Below are positions 16,038 through 25,739 of a DNA stretch of 64,000 nucleotides, piece after piece (position 1 is the stretch's first letter; the number at the start of each line of letters is the position of its first letter). The notes beneath the pieces were generated by a model. It was given only the letters and a program-made list of their open reading frames with translations, was not told the origin of the DNA and ran no database searches. The stretch covers positions 248,001 to 312,000 of the forward strand of contig NZ_JALPVJ010000009.1 of the NCBI RefSeq assembly GCF_023544445.1, in the 5' to 3' direction. This DNA is from Actinoplanes sp. M2I2 (GTDB lineage Bacteria > Actinomycetota > Actinomycetes > Mycobacteriales > Micromonosporaceae). Both the position numbers and the translations under genes were made by a program.

Positions 16038-18251
16038 ATGGGCAGGCGACCGGTGACGGTACGCATGGCGCGCTGGAGCGCCGAACATCCGTGGCGCGCG
16101 ATCGCGCTCTGGGTGGTCTTCGTGGCGGTGTGTTTCCTGGGCGGCAACGCGGCCGGCCTGCAGGAGGCCACCGCCCAGGACGACGCGATCGGCGAGGCCG
16201 GCCGCGCGTACGTGATGATCGACGAGGGCGGGTTCGCCGACCAGCCCGCCGTCGACAACGTTCTGATCACCGCCCGTTCCGGCCGGCTCGACACCGCGGC
16301 CGCCCAGCGCGCCGCGGCCGACGCCACCACCACGCTACGGTCGGTCACCGGTGTCGCCTCGGTGGGCAAGCCGATCCCGGCCAACGACGGCTCGGCGCTG
16401 CTCGTGCCGATCACCATGGCCGGCGATCCCGAGACCGCCTCGGACCGCGTCGAGCCGCTGCGCGCGGCGACGGCCCGGGTCCAGGAGTCCCATCCCGAGC
16501 TGCGGGTCGAACAGGTCGGCGAACCGTCGATCACCAAGGCCCTCGACGACACCCTCGGCGACGACTTCAAGCGGGCCGAACTGCTCAGCCTGCCGGTCAC
16601 CCTGGCCATCCTCATCGTGGTCTTCGGCGCGCTGATCGCCGCCGGCGTGCCCGTGCTGCTGGCGCTGTCGTCGGTGGCCGCCGCGATGGGCCTCTCCACG
16701 CTGGCCTCGCACCTGGTGCCCTCGACCGACACCACCGCCCCGGTCATCCTGCTGATCGGCATGGCGGTGGGCGTCGACTACTCGCTCTTCTACGTACGCC
16801 GGGAACGGGAGGAACGCGCCAAGGGCCGCGGCCACGTCGACGCGGTGGAGATAGCCGCCGAGACGTCCGGGCACGCGGTCGTGGTCAGCGGCACGGCGGT
16901 CATCATCGCCATGGCCGGGCTGTTCCTGGCCGGCGACACCACGTTCTCGTCGCTCGCCGTGGGCTCCATCCTGGTGGTCGCCGTGGCCGTGCTGGGCTCG
17001 CTGTCCGTGCTGCCGGCGATCCTGGCCAAGCTGGGCCGCTGGGTCGACCGCCCCCGCGTGCCGTTCCTGTGGCGCCTCACCGCCCGCCGTCCCGACGGCG
17101 CGTCCGGCTCCCGCTTCTGGCGGGCCGTGCTGCACCCGGCGCTGCGCTGGCCCGCGGCGACCCTGCTGGTCAGCGTGCTCGCGCTGCTGACCCTGGCCGC
17201 CCCGGCGCTCGGCATGAAGCTCAAGTTCCCCGGTACGGAGGACCTCCCCCGCACCACGCCGGCCATGCAGGCCTACGACCGGCTCGCCCCGGCGTACCCC
17301 AGCAACGGCACCAACCACACGGTCGTCGTGAAGGCCGCCGCCACGTCGGCCGGCGACGTCAAGGCCGCGCTCACCGACCTGGCCGAGAGCACCCGGGGCA
17401 ACCGCCTGTTCGCCCCGCCCGAGCAGACCGGCCCCGACATCGAGGTCTCCCCCGACAAGACGGTGACCGTGCTCGACCTGGCGACACCGTTCACCTCCCG
17501 CAGCGACGAGGCGGCCGACTCCCTGCACGAGCTCCGCACCACCCTGGCGCCGGCCGCGCTGAACGGTCTCGACTACGCCGTCGGCGGCAGCGTGGCCGCG
17601 AGCGAGGACTACGCCGAACACGTCTGGAAGAAGCTGCCGCTGGTGGCCGGGTTCGTGCTGGTGCTCACGTTCCTGGTGATGGCCTGGACGTTCCGCTCGG
17701 TCGTGGTCGCGCTGACCTCGATCCTGCTCAACCTGCTGTCCGTCGGCGCCGCGTACGGCCTGCTGGTGCTGGTCTTCCAGGGCAGCTGGGCCGAGGGTCC
17801 GCTGGGCTTCACGTCGATGGACGCGATCGTCAGCTGGCTACCGCTGTTCCTGTTCGTGGTCCTGTTCGGCCTGTCCATGGACTACCACGTCTTCGTGGTC
17901 TCCCGGATCCGCGAGGCGGTCCAGCGCGGCGTCCCCACCCGCGAGGCGGTAGCCGAAGGCATCACCGGCTCGGCCGGCACCGTCAGCAGCGCCGCCCTGG
18001 TCATGGTCGCCGTGTTCTCGATCTTCGCCACCCTGTCCACCATCGACATGAAACAGCTGGGCATCGGCCTGGCCGCCGCGATCCTCCTGGACGCGACGAT
18101 CATCCGCGCCGTGGTCCTGCCCTCCGCCATGACACTGCTGGGCCAGGCCAACTGGTGGGCGCCGCGCTTCCTGCGCCCCCGAGGCCGCCACGAGGCCCCC
18201 GAGGTAACCGCCCCACCGACCCCCGAGCCCGAACTGGCCGGCCGCCACTGA
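16038..18251 (+). CDS. MMPL-family membrane transporter, second copy
   Basis: A 737-residue RND/MMPL protein with the same two-half architecture as the gene at 12103-14280. Signatures are GMAVGVDYSLFYVRREREER in the first half and GLSMDYHVFVVSRIREAV in the second. The N terminus ARWSAEHPWRAIALWVVFVA is the usual cytosolic lead into helix 1. The ATG is preceded by a GGGGGG-rich ribosome site. It has no regulator gene beside it, unlike the first MMPL gene. The substrate is unknown. A strong hairpin follows its stop. The overlapping 1.5-kb-longer frame on the same strand is a GC-rich shadow. Confidence 0.9.
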   Translation: MGRRPVTVRMARWSAEHPWRAIALWVVFVAVCFLGGNAAGLQEATAQDDAIGEAGRAYVMIDEGGFADQPAVDNVLITARSGRLDTAAAQRAAADATTTLRSVTGVASVGKPIPANDGSALLVPITMAGDPETASDRVEPLRAATARVQESHPELRVEQVGEPSITKALDDTLGDDFKRAELLSLPVTLAILIVVFGALIAAGVPVLLALSSVAAAMGLSTLASHLVPSTDTTAPVILLIGMAVGVDYSLFYVRREREERAKGRGHVDAVEIAAETSGHAVVVSGTAVIIAMAGLFLAGDTTFSSLAVGSILVVAVAVLGSLSVLPAILAKLGRWVDRPRVPFLWRLTARRPDGASGSRFWRAVLHPALRWPAATLLVSVLALLTLAAPALGMKLKFPGTEDLPRTTPAMQAYDRLAPAYPSNGTNHTVVVKAAATSAGDVKAALTDLAESTRGNRLFAPPEQTGPDIEVSPDKTVTVLDLATPFTSRSDEAADSLHELRTTLAPAALNGLDYAVGGSVAASEDYAEHVWKKLPLVAGFVLVLTFLVMAWTFRSVVVALTSILLNLLSVGAAYGLLVLVFQGSWAEGPLGFTSMDAIVSWLPLFLFVVLFGLSMDYHVFVVSRIREAVQRGVPTREAVAEGITGSAGTVSSAALVMVAVFSIFATLSTIDMKQLGIGLAAAILLDATIIRAVVLPSAMTLLGQANWWAPRFLRPRGRHEAPEVTAPPTPEPELAGRH

Positions 18252-18267
18252 CCCACCCCACCACCCC

Positions 18268-18297
18268 GAGGCCCCCGGCATCGCCGCCGGGGGCCTC
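18268..18297 (+). terminator. Hairpin terminator of the second MMPL gene
   Basis: A perfect 12-bp stem, GAGGCCCCCGGC / GCCGGGGGCCTC, with a six-base loop, 16 bases after the stop. Confidence 0.85.
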
Positions 18298-18300
18298 CCA

Positions 18301-18502
18301 CACGCTCACCGCACCCCACAACACCCGACCGAACGCCGCGCTCCAACGCTCAGGGTGGGCATCGAGCCAGCACGCTCGCCACACCCGACCGAACGCCGCA
18401 CGTCAACACCCGGGGCGGGCATCCAGCCGGCGCACGCTCGCGGCACCCGACAACACCCCACCGAGCGCCGCGCTCCGACAACTCGGCCGGGCATTCAGCC
18501 GA
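18301..18502. repeat. Three imperfect direct repeats of about 62-70 bp
   Basis: Copies begin near 18301, 18371 and 18433, each with CACGCTC, an ACCCGAC or CACCCGAC box, the word CCGA(A/G)CGCCGC, and GGGC(G/A)GGCAT or GGGTGGGCAT. They fill most of the gap between the MMPL terminator and the convergent PHP gene (18252-18586). I see no gene here. Confidence 0.75.
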
Positions 18503-18586
18503 CAGGGGCGCGATGCCGCATCCCTGTCCCGGCCGGTGCGGGGCCGGCGTACCGGCCGCCGGAAACCGGTAGGCGACCGCCGGCCC

Positions 18587-19426
18587 TCAGCAGATCCAGT
18601 AGTCCTCGGGCCGCCGGCTAGGGCGGAAGCCGTGCGCTTCGGCCACGTGCGCGGCCTCCCGGAACCCGGTGGCCAGAGCCGCCGGCAGGTGCGCGTCACT
18701 GCCGAAGGAGATGGCCCGGCCGCCCTCCTCGCGCCACCACCGGAGGATCTCCGGGTGCAACGGCACGCGCGTATTGACCTCGAGAACGCGATCACCCGCG
18801 GCGATCGCCCCGAGGGCAAGACGAAACTCCTCCTCGAACGCCCACGGGTCGAACGGCTCGGCATCGACCGGCCAGGCCCGCACCGGGTAGTCGATGTGCG
18901 CGAACACCTCGAACACCGCGCTCCCCGCGATGACAGCCGGAACCTGCCCCAGATAACGCCGCAGCGCCGCATCCCGCCCGTAGTGCTCGAACAGACCCGG
19001 CGGTTCGTAGAAGGTGACCCCCACCGGCAACCCGTGCAGCGACCCGAGCACCCGATCGAACCGCCCAGCCCCCAAAATCCTCGCAACAGCCTCAGCATGC
19101 AGATGCGGCTCACCGATCTCGACACCGCTCAGCACCCGCAGCCCGGGAAAGCGCTCCCGGCAGCGCTCGACCCCCGCGAGATACCCAGCCGCGTCGAACA
19201 CCGGCGCCCTGACCCGCCCCGCCGCATCGGCAAAGGCCCGAACCTCCCGGCTGGCCTCCAGAGTCCCCCGATCCGCCGTCCAGACAACGTGGTCGACGTG
19301 CTCGGTGAACGCCACCGCCGGCAGCCCGATCTCCACCGCCCGCGCGCAGGTGCCCTCCATATCTCCCACCCACGTATCCCAAGACCATTCACTGTGCACA
19401 TGACTGTCAGCCGGCAGCGCGTGCAT
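18587..19426 (-). CDS. PHP-domain phosphoesterase (histidinol-phosphatase-like)
   Basis: About 279 residues of the polymerase-and-histidinol-phosphatase (PHP) superfamily, a metal-dependent TIM-like barrel. Motif 1 DSHVHSEWSWD lies at the very N terminus. AVAFTEHVDH, LSGVEIGEPH, HIDYPVR and FGSDAHLPAAL supply the other metal ligands. The family includes HisK histidinol-phosphate phosphatases, but there are no histidine genes nearby, so the substrate is open. I chose ATG 19426; ATG 19456 is an alternative. Further upstream the frame runs through a 36-bp repeat array that gives a repetitive glycine/tryptophan extension, which I reject. Confidence 0.85.
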   Translation of the reverse strand: MHALPADSHVHSEWSWDTWVGDMEGTCARAVEIGLPAVAFTEHVDHVVWTADRGTLEASREVRAFADAAGRVRAPVFDAAGYLAGVERCRERFPGLRVLSGVEIGEPHLHAEAVARILGAGRFDRVLGSLHGLPVGVTFYEPPGLFEHYGRDAALRRYLGQVPAVIAGSAVFEVFAHIDYPVRAWPVDAEPFDPWAFEEEFRLALGAIAAGDRVLEVNTRVPLHPEILRWWREEGGRAISFGSDAHLPAALATGFREAAHVAEAHGFRPSRRPEDYWIC

Positions 19427-20578
19427 CCCCCCGCCCACCGTTCCCTCCACGCCCATACCCCCACCCTGCCCGGCTCCGGCCTCAGTCACCGCCCCGATCT
19501 CCCCCGACGACCGACCCGGACGCCGAACACCCACAGCAGCCGAAGAGGCCTGTCCCATCCACGCCGGCCGCCCACCACCCAAGCCACCCAACCACGTGTG
19601 GCCACGCCTGAAGCCACGCCCATCGGCCCCGCCGGCAACGCCCGCCAGCCAGCGCCCATCGGCCCCGCGGGCCCCGCCCGCCAGCCAGCGCCCATCGGCC
19701 CCGCAGGCCCCGCCCGCCAGCCAGCGCCCATCGGCCCCGCCGGCCCCGCCCGCCAGCCATGCCCTCGGGCCACCCCGGCCACGCCAGCCATGCCCGTCAG
19801 CCACGGCGGCCACGGCAGCCACGGCGAGGCCCGCAAGATGCGCCCACGCCGAAGCGGGCGCCAGCCCAGTTCCTGTCCAGCGATCCGCACGCCACCCGGC
19901 CCGCGCATGAAGCGACGGCGACTCCGATCGTCACGATGGCCACCCACGCGTTGTCGCTCAAGCCACGCCAGTCCGCACCCGGCGAATTCACTCGGAACCG
20001 AACGCTTACCGGACGCCCATCTCGGCGACCAGAACGGTCCCGGTTCCCCGCCCCGCTTCACACCGGTGACGCCGTGCAGTGCAATCAGCAGCACCCGTTC
20101 GATCCGCAGACCATCCCGCTCCGCTCGCATCCCGGCGAGCTCAACCTCCGCTGACCAGCAAGGAGCCGACGCCGCCGACCGCAGGTCGAAGACCGGCTCG
20201 ACCGACTCACAACCGCGACGTACTGACCGCAACCGGCACGGTCCTGCTCCCGCAACCCACCACAAAGGCCCGCCCGCCCAAGCCGCCCCACAGTCCCCCG
20301 ACCACAGCGCGGCAGCCAGACCCCACACCCGCCAAGGTGACCGCCGCCACAATCACGCACCCAGCAGCCGGTGAGCCAACGACAAGCCGTCACCTGCTCG
20401 CCCCCAAGGGCGGGGCCGGGGGGGGCCCAGCACCGCCCAATGTGGGTTTACGGGCAGGGTGGGGGGCCCCGGGCCCGCCCGTCCACCGCAACAAACCCCA
20501 ACCCACCAAGCCGCCGCAACCCCACCCAGCCAAGATCATCCCCAGGCGCAGGACCGACGAGCGACCGTCCACCCCACC
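19427..20578. other. Gene-poor, low-complexity intergenic region
   Basis: 1.15 kb between the PHP gene and ftsH. It carries the 36-bp array near its left end and then C/A/G-skewed proline/alanine-like sequence, with G and C homopolymer runs near 20400-20475. All open frames here are repetitive or lack recognisable domains. A minus-strand stretch near 19830-19990 could encode one short hydrophobic segment (NAWVAIVTIGVAVAS), possibly a gene relic, but I cannot support a gene. Confidence 0.6.
19619..19758. repeat. Tandem array, 36 bp x 4
   Basis: Units begin at 19619, 19655, 19691 and 19727, each opening CCCATCGGCCCCGC and ending CGCCAGCCAGCG or a close variant. The period is a multiple of three, so long frames on both strands stay open through it. 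This produces false extended ORFs on both strands. Confidence 0.9.
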
Positions 20579-22636
20579 TCAGGAGGAAGCAGCAACCCCG
20601 TTAGCAGACGCAGCGTCGGTAGCGACCGGATGAGGAATACCCGGAGCCGGAGCAGACCCCGGCGCCTCACCCCGAGCAACCGCCCCCGGAGCCTCGGACG
20701 GGCTGATGCCGGCCGCGGCGTACGCGTCCGCCTCGTCCAGGGTCTCGGTCTGCAGCAACCGATGGGCCAGGCTGTCGAGCTGAGGCCGATGCGAGCGCAA
20801 CAAGGACAGAGCCTCGGTGTAGCACTCCTCCACGATCTTGCGAACCTCGGAATCGACCAGCTCCCGGGTGGCCGGAGCCACGCCGTCCAGCCCGAACGGG
20901 GACTCCTGCCCGGGCGGCGGCAGCACCGTGACCGGCCCGATGGCGTCGGACATGCCCCACCGGCCGACCATCTGGCGGGCGATGTTGCTGACCTGGTCGA
21001 GGTCGCTCTCCGCACCCGTCGTCATGTCGCCGAACACCACCTCCTCGGCGGCCCGCCCACCCAGCGCCCCGATGATGCGCCCCCGCAGATAGATCGCCGA
21101 GTAGCCGTACCGGTCGCTTGACGGGCTCTGGAAGGTGACGCCCAAGGCTTGGCCGCGCGGGATGATCGAGATCTTGCGGACGGGGTCGGCCCCCGGGGTC
21201 AGCATGCCCAGCAGGGCGTGCCCCGACTCGTGGAACGCCGTGCGCTCCTTCTCGTCGGGGGTCAGCATCAGGCCGCGGACCGTGCCCAGCACGATCTTCT
21301 CGAGCGCGTCGGTGAAGTCGTTGTTCTGCACCTGGCTGTGACCGCGGCGGGCGGCCAGCAGAGCGGCCTCGTTCACCAAGTTCTTCAGGTCGGCTCCGAC
21401 CATGCCCGGCGTGGACGCGGCGATGCCGTCGAGGTCGACGCCCGGGGCAACCGGCACACCGCGGGTGTGCACGACGAGGATGGCGTGACGCCCGGCCAGG
21501 TCGGGCGGGCTCACCACGACGCGGCGGTCGAAGCGGCCGGGGCGCAGCAGCGCCGGGTCGAGGACCTCGGAGCGGTTGGTGGCGGCCAGCACGACCACGC
21601 CCTCGCTGCCCGTGAAGCCGTCCATCTCGGTCAGGATCTGGTTGAGCGTCTGTTCGCGTTCGTCGTTGCCGCCGAGCGACTGGGCGCTGCCCCGGGCCCG
21701 GCCGATCGCGTCGAGCTCGTCGATGAAGATGATCGAGGGCGCCACCTTTTTGGCCTGGTCGAACAGGTCACGGACGCGGCTGGCGCCGACGCCGACGATG
21801 GCCTCGATGAACTCGGACGCCGAGATCGAGAAGAAGGGCACCTGGGCCTCGCCGGCGACCGCGCGGGCCAGCAGCGTCTTGCCCGTGCCGGGCGGGCCGG
21901 AGAGCAGCACGCCGTGCGGGATCTGCGCGCCGAGCTTGCGGTATTTGTCGGGCTCGCGCAGGAAGTCGACGATCTCGGTGACCTCCTGCTCGACCTCCTG
22001 GATGCCCGCGACGTCGGCGAAGGTCGTCCGCGGCCCGCCCTCGGGCTGGTAGAGCTTGGCCCGGGACTTGCCGAAGCTGCCCAGCACGCCACCCCCGCCC
22101 GCGGCGCCGGCCATGCGCCGGCTGATCCAGATGAACAGGGCGACCAGCAGGATCGTCGGCCCGAAGCCGATCAGCAGCTGCTGCCAGATGGGCGCGGGCG
22201 CGTCCGGCGGGTTGGCGTTGACCGGCACGTTGTCGGCCTGCAGCGACGAGAACAGGTCGTCGTCGGCGAACGAGGGCCGCTGCGTGGTGAAACGCTCGAC
22301 CTGCTCGGACTTGGTGTCACCGGTCGGCGTGTAGGCCACTTCCTTTTTGAACTGGCCCTCGATGGTGTCGGCGGTCGAGGTGATCTCGGCGACGTTGTTG
22401 CCCTGGACCTGGCTCAGGAAGAACGTGTACGACACCGGGGAGCGCTCGGGCGGCGCCAGGAAGAACGACGAGATGATCCAGTTGAGGGCCAGCAGCACGA
22501 CGAGCATGCCGCCGAATCGAATCCAGGACGAACGCGGCCTTTTCGGGCCACCGGGTGCGGGGGTGGGTGGCACACCCTCCACCTTCCACGGGTGGGGGCG
22601 CTGCGACGGCTTCGCGTCTGGAGCATCGGCGGGCAT
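20579..22636 (-). CDS. ftsH: ATP-dependent zinc metalloprotease FtsH
   Basis: A 685-residue membrane AAA+ protease that degrades misfolded and regulatory membrane proteins. It has an N-terminal membrane helix ([20 protein letters not shown]), a periplasmic domain and a second helix near residue 170. The AAA module follows: Walker A GPPGTGKT near 250, Walker [12 protein letters not shown] and [23 protein letters not shown]. The M41 zinc site is HESGH near 470, with the third ligand Asp in [10 protein letters not shown]. The C terminus is proline/alanine-rich. Many actinomycetes carry more than one ftsH; whether this is the housekeeping copy is unknown. No operon partner. Confidence 0.95.
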   Translation of the reverse strand: MPADAPDAKPSQRPHPWKVEGVPPTPAPGGPKRPRSSWIRFGGMLVVLLALNWIISSFFLAPPERSPVSYTFFLSQVQGNNVAEITSTADTIEGQFKKEVAYTPTGDTKSEQVERFTTQRPSFADDDLFSSLQADNVPVNANPPDAPAPIWQQLLIGFGPTILLVALFIWISRRMAGAAGGGGVLGSFGKSRAKLYQPEGGPRTTFADVAGIQEVEQEVTEIVDFLREPDKYRKLGAQIPHGVLLSGPPGTGKTLLARAVAGEAQVPFFSISASEFIEAIVGVGASRVRDLFDQAKKVAPSIIFIDELDAIGRARGSAQSLGGNDEREQTLNQILTEMDGFTGSEGVVVLAATNRSEVLDPALLRPGRFDRRVVVSPPDLAGRHAILVVHTRGVPVAPGVDLDGIAASTPGMVGADLKNLVNEAALLAARRGHSQVQNNDFTDALEKIVLGTVRGLMLTPDEKERTAFHESGHALLGMLTPGADPVRKISIIPRGQALGVTFQSPSSDRYGYSAIYLRGRIIGALGGRAAEEVVFGDMTTGAESDLDQVSNIARQMVGRWGMSDAIGPVTVLPPPGQESPFGLDGVAPATRELVDSEVRKIVEECYTEALSLLRSHRPQLDSLAHRLLQTETLDEADAYAAAGISPSEAPGAVARGEAPGSAPAPGIPHPVATDAASANGVAASS

Positions 22637-22798
22637 GGCGCGAAGCTACCCCTGACGGGTGACACAAATGCGTCGTCGTGACGCGCGTGACTCCTGCCAA
22701 TTTCCTGCAAGATCGCGGTGCGGCGGGGGCTGGACCGGAACCAGGAAGACGCGCGCCCGGGTGGGGGTCCGGACGCGCGCCTGCCTGAGGGGAAGGGT

Positions 22799-24007
22799 TT
22801 ACTGCCGAAGGTCGCAGGGGGCCAGGCCCTCGGCGTCGAGGTCCGGCTTCGCGGCGTTGCGGCCGATCGCCGTCTCGATCCGGTTGATGGTCGCGAACCG
22901 CTTGTCCTCCAGCGGGCCAAGGATCGCGTTGCGGATGAAGTTCGGGCCACCCTGGCCGACGCTCGACGCGATGCGGTTGTTCGCCTCGGCGATCTGCGTG
23001 TCGAGCAGGGCGAGGTTGCGGTCCACCTCGGCCTGCGCCTGGGCCGGTACGGCCGGCAGGTTGTCCACCGACGGGCAGTTCACGGTCGGCAGGGCCACGT
23101 TGCCGCCGCCGGCCGCGCCGTCACCTTCGCCGCCTGCACCGGGCACCTCGGTCGGCTGCTCGGCCGGGGCTTCGCCGCCCTCGCCGTTCTCGCCGCCCTC
23201 GCCGTTCCCGCCGTTCTCGTTGAGCGAGCACGTCGACAGGCCTTCGGCGTTCAGGTCGGGCTTGGCCGCGTTGCGGCCGATCGCCGTCTCGATCCGGTTG
23301 ATCGTGGCGAACCGCTTGTCCTTCAGCGGCCCGAGAATCGCGTTCTGGATGAAGTTGGCGCCGCCCTGACCGACCGACGTCCGCAGCCGGTTGTCGGCCT
23401 CGGCGATCTGCGTGTTGAGCAATTCCAGGTTGCGCTGCACCTCGGCCTGCGCCTGGGCCGGCACGGCCGGCAGGTTATCGACCGACGGGCAGTTCACCGT
23501 CGGCACCGCCGCGCCGCCTGCGTTGTCGCCACCGCCGGCGTTGTCGCCAGTGGACGGCACGTCGACCGGCTGCTGCGCCGAGGAGCCACCGTCCTGGTTG
23601 AGCGAACAGGTCGAAAGACCTTCGGCGTTCAGGTCGGGCTTGGCCGCGTTGCGGCCGATCGCCGTCTCGATCCGGTTGATCGTCGCGAACCGCTTGTCCT
23701 TCAGCGGCCCGAGAATCGCGTTCTGGACGAAGTTGGCACCGCCCTGACCGACCGACGTCCGCAGCCGGTTGTCGGCCTCGGCGATCTGCGTGTTGAGCAG
23801 TTCGAGGTTGCGCTGCACCTCGGCCTGGGCCTGCGCGGGCACGGCCGGCAGGGCGGTCAGCTGCGGACAGTTCACGGTGGGCGTCGCCTCCGCGGCCGAG
23901 GCGACGCCCAGGCCGACGCCGGTGATGACGACCGCGACCCCCACGACCGCACCGATCTGCCAGCGGCGCGAGGTCGTGCGGGACTTGTTGTACCGGGCTC
24001 TGTACAT
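22799..24007 (-). CDS. Secreted protein with three near-identical ~90-residue domains
   Basis: A 402-residue exported protein, not recognised as a named family. A signal peptide (WQIGAVVGVAVVITGVGLGV, cleavage near ASA-AEA) is followed by three copies of a helical domain. Each domain opens with TVNCP, contains LPAVPAQAQAEV, LLNTQIAEADNR or a close variant, and KRFATINRIETAIGRNAAKP, and closes with GLSTCSL or APCDL. The two cysteines of each domain probably form a disulfide. Linkers are Gly/Glu/Ala/Pro-rich. Copies 1 and 2 are almost identical in DNA at a spacing of 381 bp, so duplication is recent. ATG 24007 is preferred; ATG 24058 would give a charged extension. A CebR-like palindrome lies 54 bp upstream. 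Possible roles: adhesin or polymer-associated protein. Confidence 0.75.
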   Translation of the reverse strand: MYRARYNKSRTTSRRWQIGAVVGVAVVITGVGLGVASAAEATPTVNCPQLTALPAVPAQAQAEVQRNLELLNTQIAEADNRLRTSVGQGGANFVQNAILGPLKDKRFATINRIETAIGRNAAKPDLNAEGLSTCSLNQDGGSSAQQPVDVPSTGDNAGGGDNAGGAAVPTVNCPSVDNLPAVPAQAQAEVQRNLELLNTQIAEADNRLRTSVGQGGANFIQNAILGPLKDKRFATINRIETAIGRNAAKPDLNAEGLSTCSLNENGGNGEGGENGEGGEAPAEQPTEVPGAGGEGDGAAGGGNVALPTVNCPSVDNLPAVPAQAQAEVDRNLALLDTQIAEANNRIASSVGQGGPNFIRNAILGPLEDKRFATINRIETAIGRNAAKPDLDAEGLAPCDLRQ

Positions 24008-24060
24008 TGGGGCTGCGCCTTCCGCGACGGGGGACCGAAATTGGCTTCGGCCTTCCATAC

Positions 24061-24072
24061 GGGAGCGCTCCC
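24061..24072. promoter_or_regulatory. CebR/LacI-type palindrome GGGAGCGCTCCC
   Basis: A perfect 12-bp palindrome. With its flanks it reads CGGGAGCGCTCCCA, one base from TGGGAGCGCTCCCA, the operator of the cello-oligosaccharide repressor CebR in Streptomyces. It lies between the triplicated secreted protein gene and its upstream sequence. A further symmetric element, CTTAAG-N5-CTTAAG (24087-24103), lies next to it. Confidence 0.7.
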
Positions 24073-24148
24073 ATGAGAGTTGACCGCTTAAGCAACACTT
24101 AAGACGATCTTTCTCGACCCTCGACGAAACAGCAGGTCAGGCGGGGTC

Positions 24149-24460
24149 GTGCGGCTCAGCCTCAACGTGGCCGCGACCGGCACCGACGGCCTGCTGGCCG
24201 ACCAGCGCGCGCACACGCTCGACCTGGCCTTCGTCGGCGTCCCCTCGACGAGGATTCCAGGGCTGCACGTGCACGGCCTCGCCACGTTCCAGCCGCGCCT
24301 GCTCGTGCCCGCCGGGCATCCTCTCGCCTCGGCGCCGAGCGTCTCCCCGGCCGCCGTGGCCGACGAACCGTTCGTCGGCCTGTCGCCGGCAACCGGGTCG
24401 GCCGCCGAGGCCTTCCTCGCGCTGGTCGACGCGCACGTCGTCCGGCGCGACCGCTGCTGA
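24149..24460 (+). pseudogene. LysR-family regulator remnant (effector-binding domain only)
   Basis: The frame encodes residues resembling part of a LysR substrate-binding domain: RAHTLDLAFVGVPSTRIPGL, RLLVPAGHPLA and VADEPFVGLSP. The helix-turn-helix domain and the C-terminal half are missing, and the frame stops soon after FLALVDAHVV. This looks like a decayed regulator rather than a functional gene. It points towards the convergent oxidase gene. Confidence 0.6.
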
Positions 24461-24497
24461 CGGCGCTGCCGCTGCGCTCGGCCCCGCAGGCGACCGG

Positions 24498-25739
24498 TCA
24501 GAAGCCCAGGATCGCGGCCAGCCACGGGTTGCGGAACGTGCCGGCCGGGTCGTAACGGCGTACGAGCTCCTGGAAGTCACCGAAGTGCTCGTAGCTCGCC
24601 CGGATCGTCTCGGGCGTCTGGGTGAAGACCTTGCCCAGGTGGGCCCGCGGGGACAGCGGCGCGAGGCTCTGCTCCAGCTCGGCCACCACCGGCAGCACCT
24701 CCTCGGTGTCGGCGATCCAGGTGAAGTGCAGGGCCATGCTGTCGCGCTGGTAGTTCGGGCTCAGCCACAGGTCGTCGCCCTTGATGGTGCGGAGCTCGCA
24801 GACCTGGAGCACCGGGGCAACGCGCTGCCGGATCGCGGCCACGGCGTCGATGGCGGCCAGGCCGTCCTCGCGGGCGACGTGGTACTCGGACTGGAGCTCC
24901 TCGCCGCTCGACGGGGTGAACTCCATCCGGAAGTGCGGCAGCCGCTCGTGCCACGGGCCCGGGACGCCGCCCTGCTCGGTGCTGTTCATGGCCGGCATGC
25001 CCGGCACGGGGTGGCGCGGACCGTCGGCCAGGTAAGCGCCGTACCAGTCGCCGGTCATCGGCTCGGTGCGCTTGAGCCAGGCGTGGCTGATGTCGACGCT
25101 CGTCCAGTTGGTGAAGAGGCTGACGCTGTAGCCGTCGGCCAGCATCTCGTGCAGGTGCTGCTCGACCGAGGCCCGCGGCACGTTGTCGTAGACGTACTGC
25201 CGCAGCTCGAAGGCGGGCACGACGTCGAGCGTCAGGGCGACGACCACGCCGAGCGCGCCCAGGCCGACCACCGCGCCCGGGAAGTCGGCGTCGCCACGGG
25301 ACAGCGTGACCAGCTTGCCGGAGCCGTCGATGAACTCGATCGCCGAGACGGCGGTGGCCAGGTTGCGGTTGCGGACGCCCGAGCCGTGCGTGGCGGTGGC
25401 GACCGCGCCGGCCACCGAGATGTGCGGCAGCGAGGCCGTGTTGTGCAAGGCCAGGCCGTTGTCGTACAGGTGGGCGGCAAGCACGCCGTAGCGGATGCCG
25501 CCGTCGACCCGTACGGACTTGCGGTCGGCGCTGATCTCGGCGAGCCGGGGCAGCTCGGCCAGCGACAGCAGGGTGCCGTCGGTGTCGGCCATCCGGTTGA
25601 AGGAGTGGCCGCTGCCCAGGACCTTGATCGGCCCACCCTCGGCCACGATCTCCTGCACCTCGGTCACCGAGGCGGGCCGGCGCACGCTCTTCGCGCCGAA
25701 GACGACGTTGCCGGCCCAGTTGGTCACTCGCTCGCTCAT
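24498..25739 (-). CDS. FAD-dependent alditol/aldonolactone-type oxidase (AldO-like)
   Basis: A 413-residue oxidase of the vanillyl-alcohol-oxidase fold. The N-terminal PP-loop is GGPIKVLGSGHSFN; the His of GSGHSF is the covalent FAD attachment site in alditol oxidase. ISVAGAVATATHGSG and the C-terminal ALO-type domain follow, with TWIADTEEVLP, HLGKVFTQTPE and the terminal DPAGTFRNPWL. AldO oxidises xylitol or sorbitol with O2, releasing H2O2; aldonolactone oxidases are the nearest alternative. No signal peptide, so cytoplasmic. It starts at ATG 25739 and stands alone. Confidence 0.88.
   Translation of the reverse strand: MSERVTNWAGNVVFGAKSVRRPASVTEVQEIVAEGGPIKVLGSGHSFNRMADTDGTLLSLAELPRLAEISADRKSVRVDGGIRYGVLAAHLYDNGLALHNTASLPHISVAGAVATATHGSGVRNRNLATAVSAIEFIDGSGKLVTLSRGDADFPGAVVGLGALGVVVALTLDVVPAFELRQYVYDNVPRASVEQHLHEMLADGYSVSLFTNWTSVDISHAWLKRTEPMTGDWYGAYLADGPRHPVPGMPAMNSTEQGGVPGPWHERLPHFRMEFTPSSGEELQSEYHVAREDGLAAIDAVAAIRQRVAPVLQVCELRTIKGDDLWLSPNYQRDSMALHFTWIADTEEVLPVVAELEQSLAPLSPRAHLGKVFTQTPETIRASYEHFGDFQELVRRYDPAGTFRNPWLAAILGF

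Noticed and set aside
18301-18502. Small regulatory RNA in the MMPL-PHP gap
   Set aside because: The sequence is explained by three imperfect direct repeats after a terminator; no promoter or conserved fold could be seen.
19141-19165. CebR-like word GGGAAAGCGCTCCC inside the PHP gene
   Set aside because: It is asymmetric, lies within coding sequence and is probably chance in GC-rich DNA.
19426-19822. N-terminal extension of the PHP protein through the 36-bp array
   Set aside because: PHP proteins begin just before the DSHVHSEWSWD motif; the extension is translated repeat.
15851-20374. A 1507-residue plus-strand frame across the second MMPL gene and the PHP gene
   Set aside because: It is out of frame with MMPL and consists of Arg/Pro/Ala-rich sequence; it stays open only because of high GC and 3n-period repeats.
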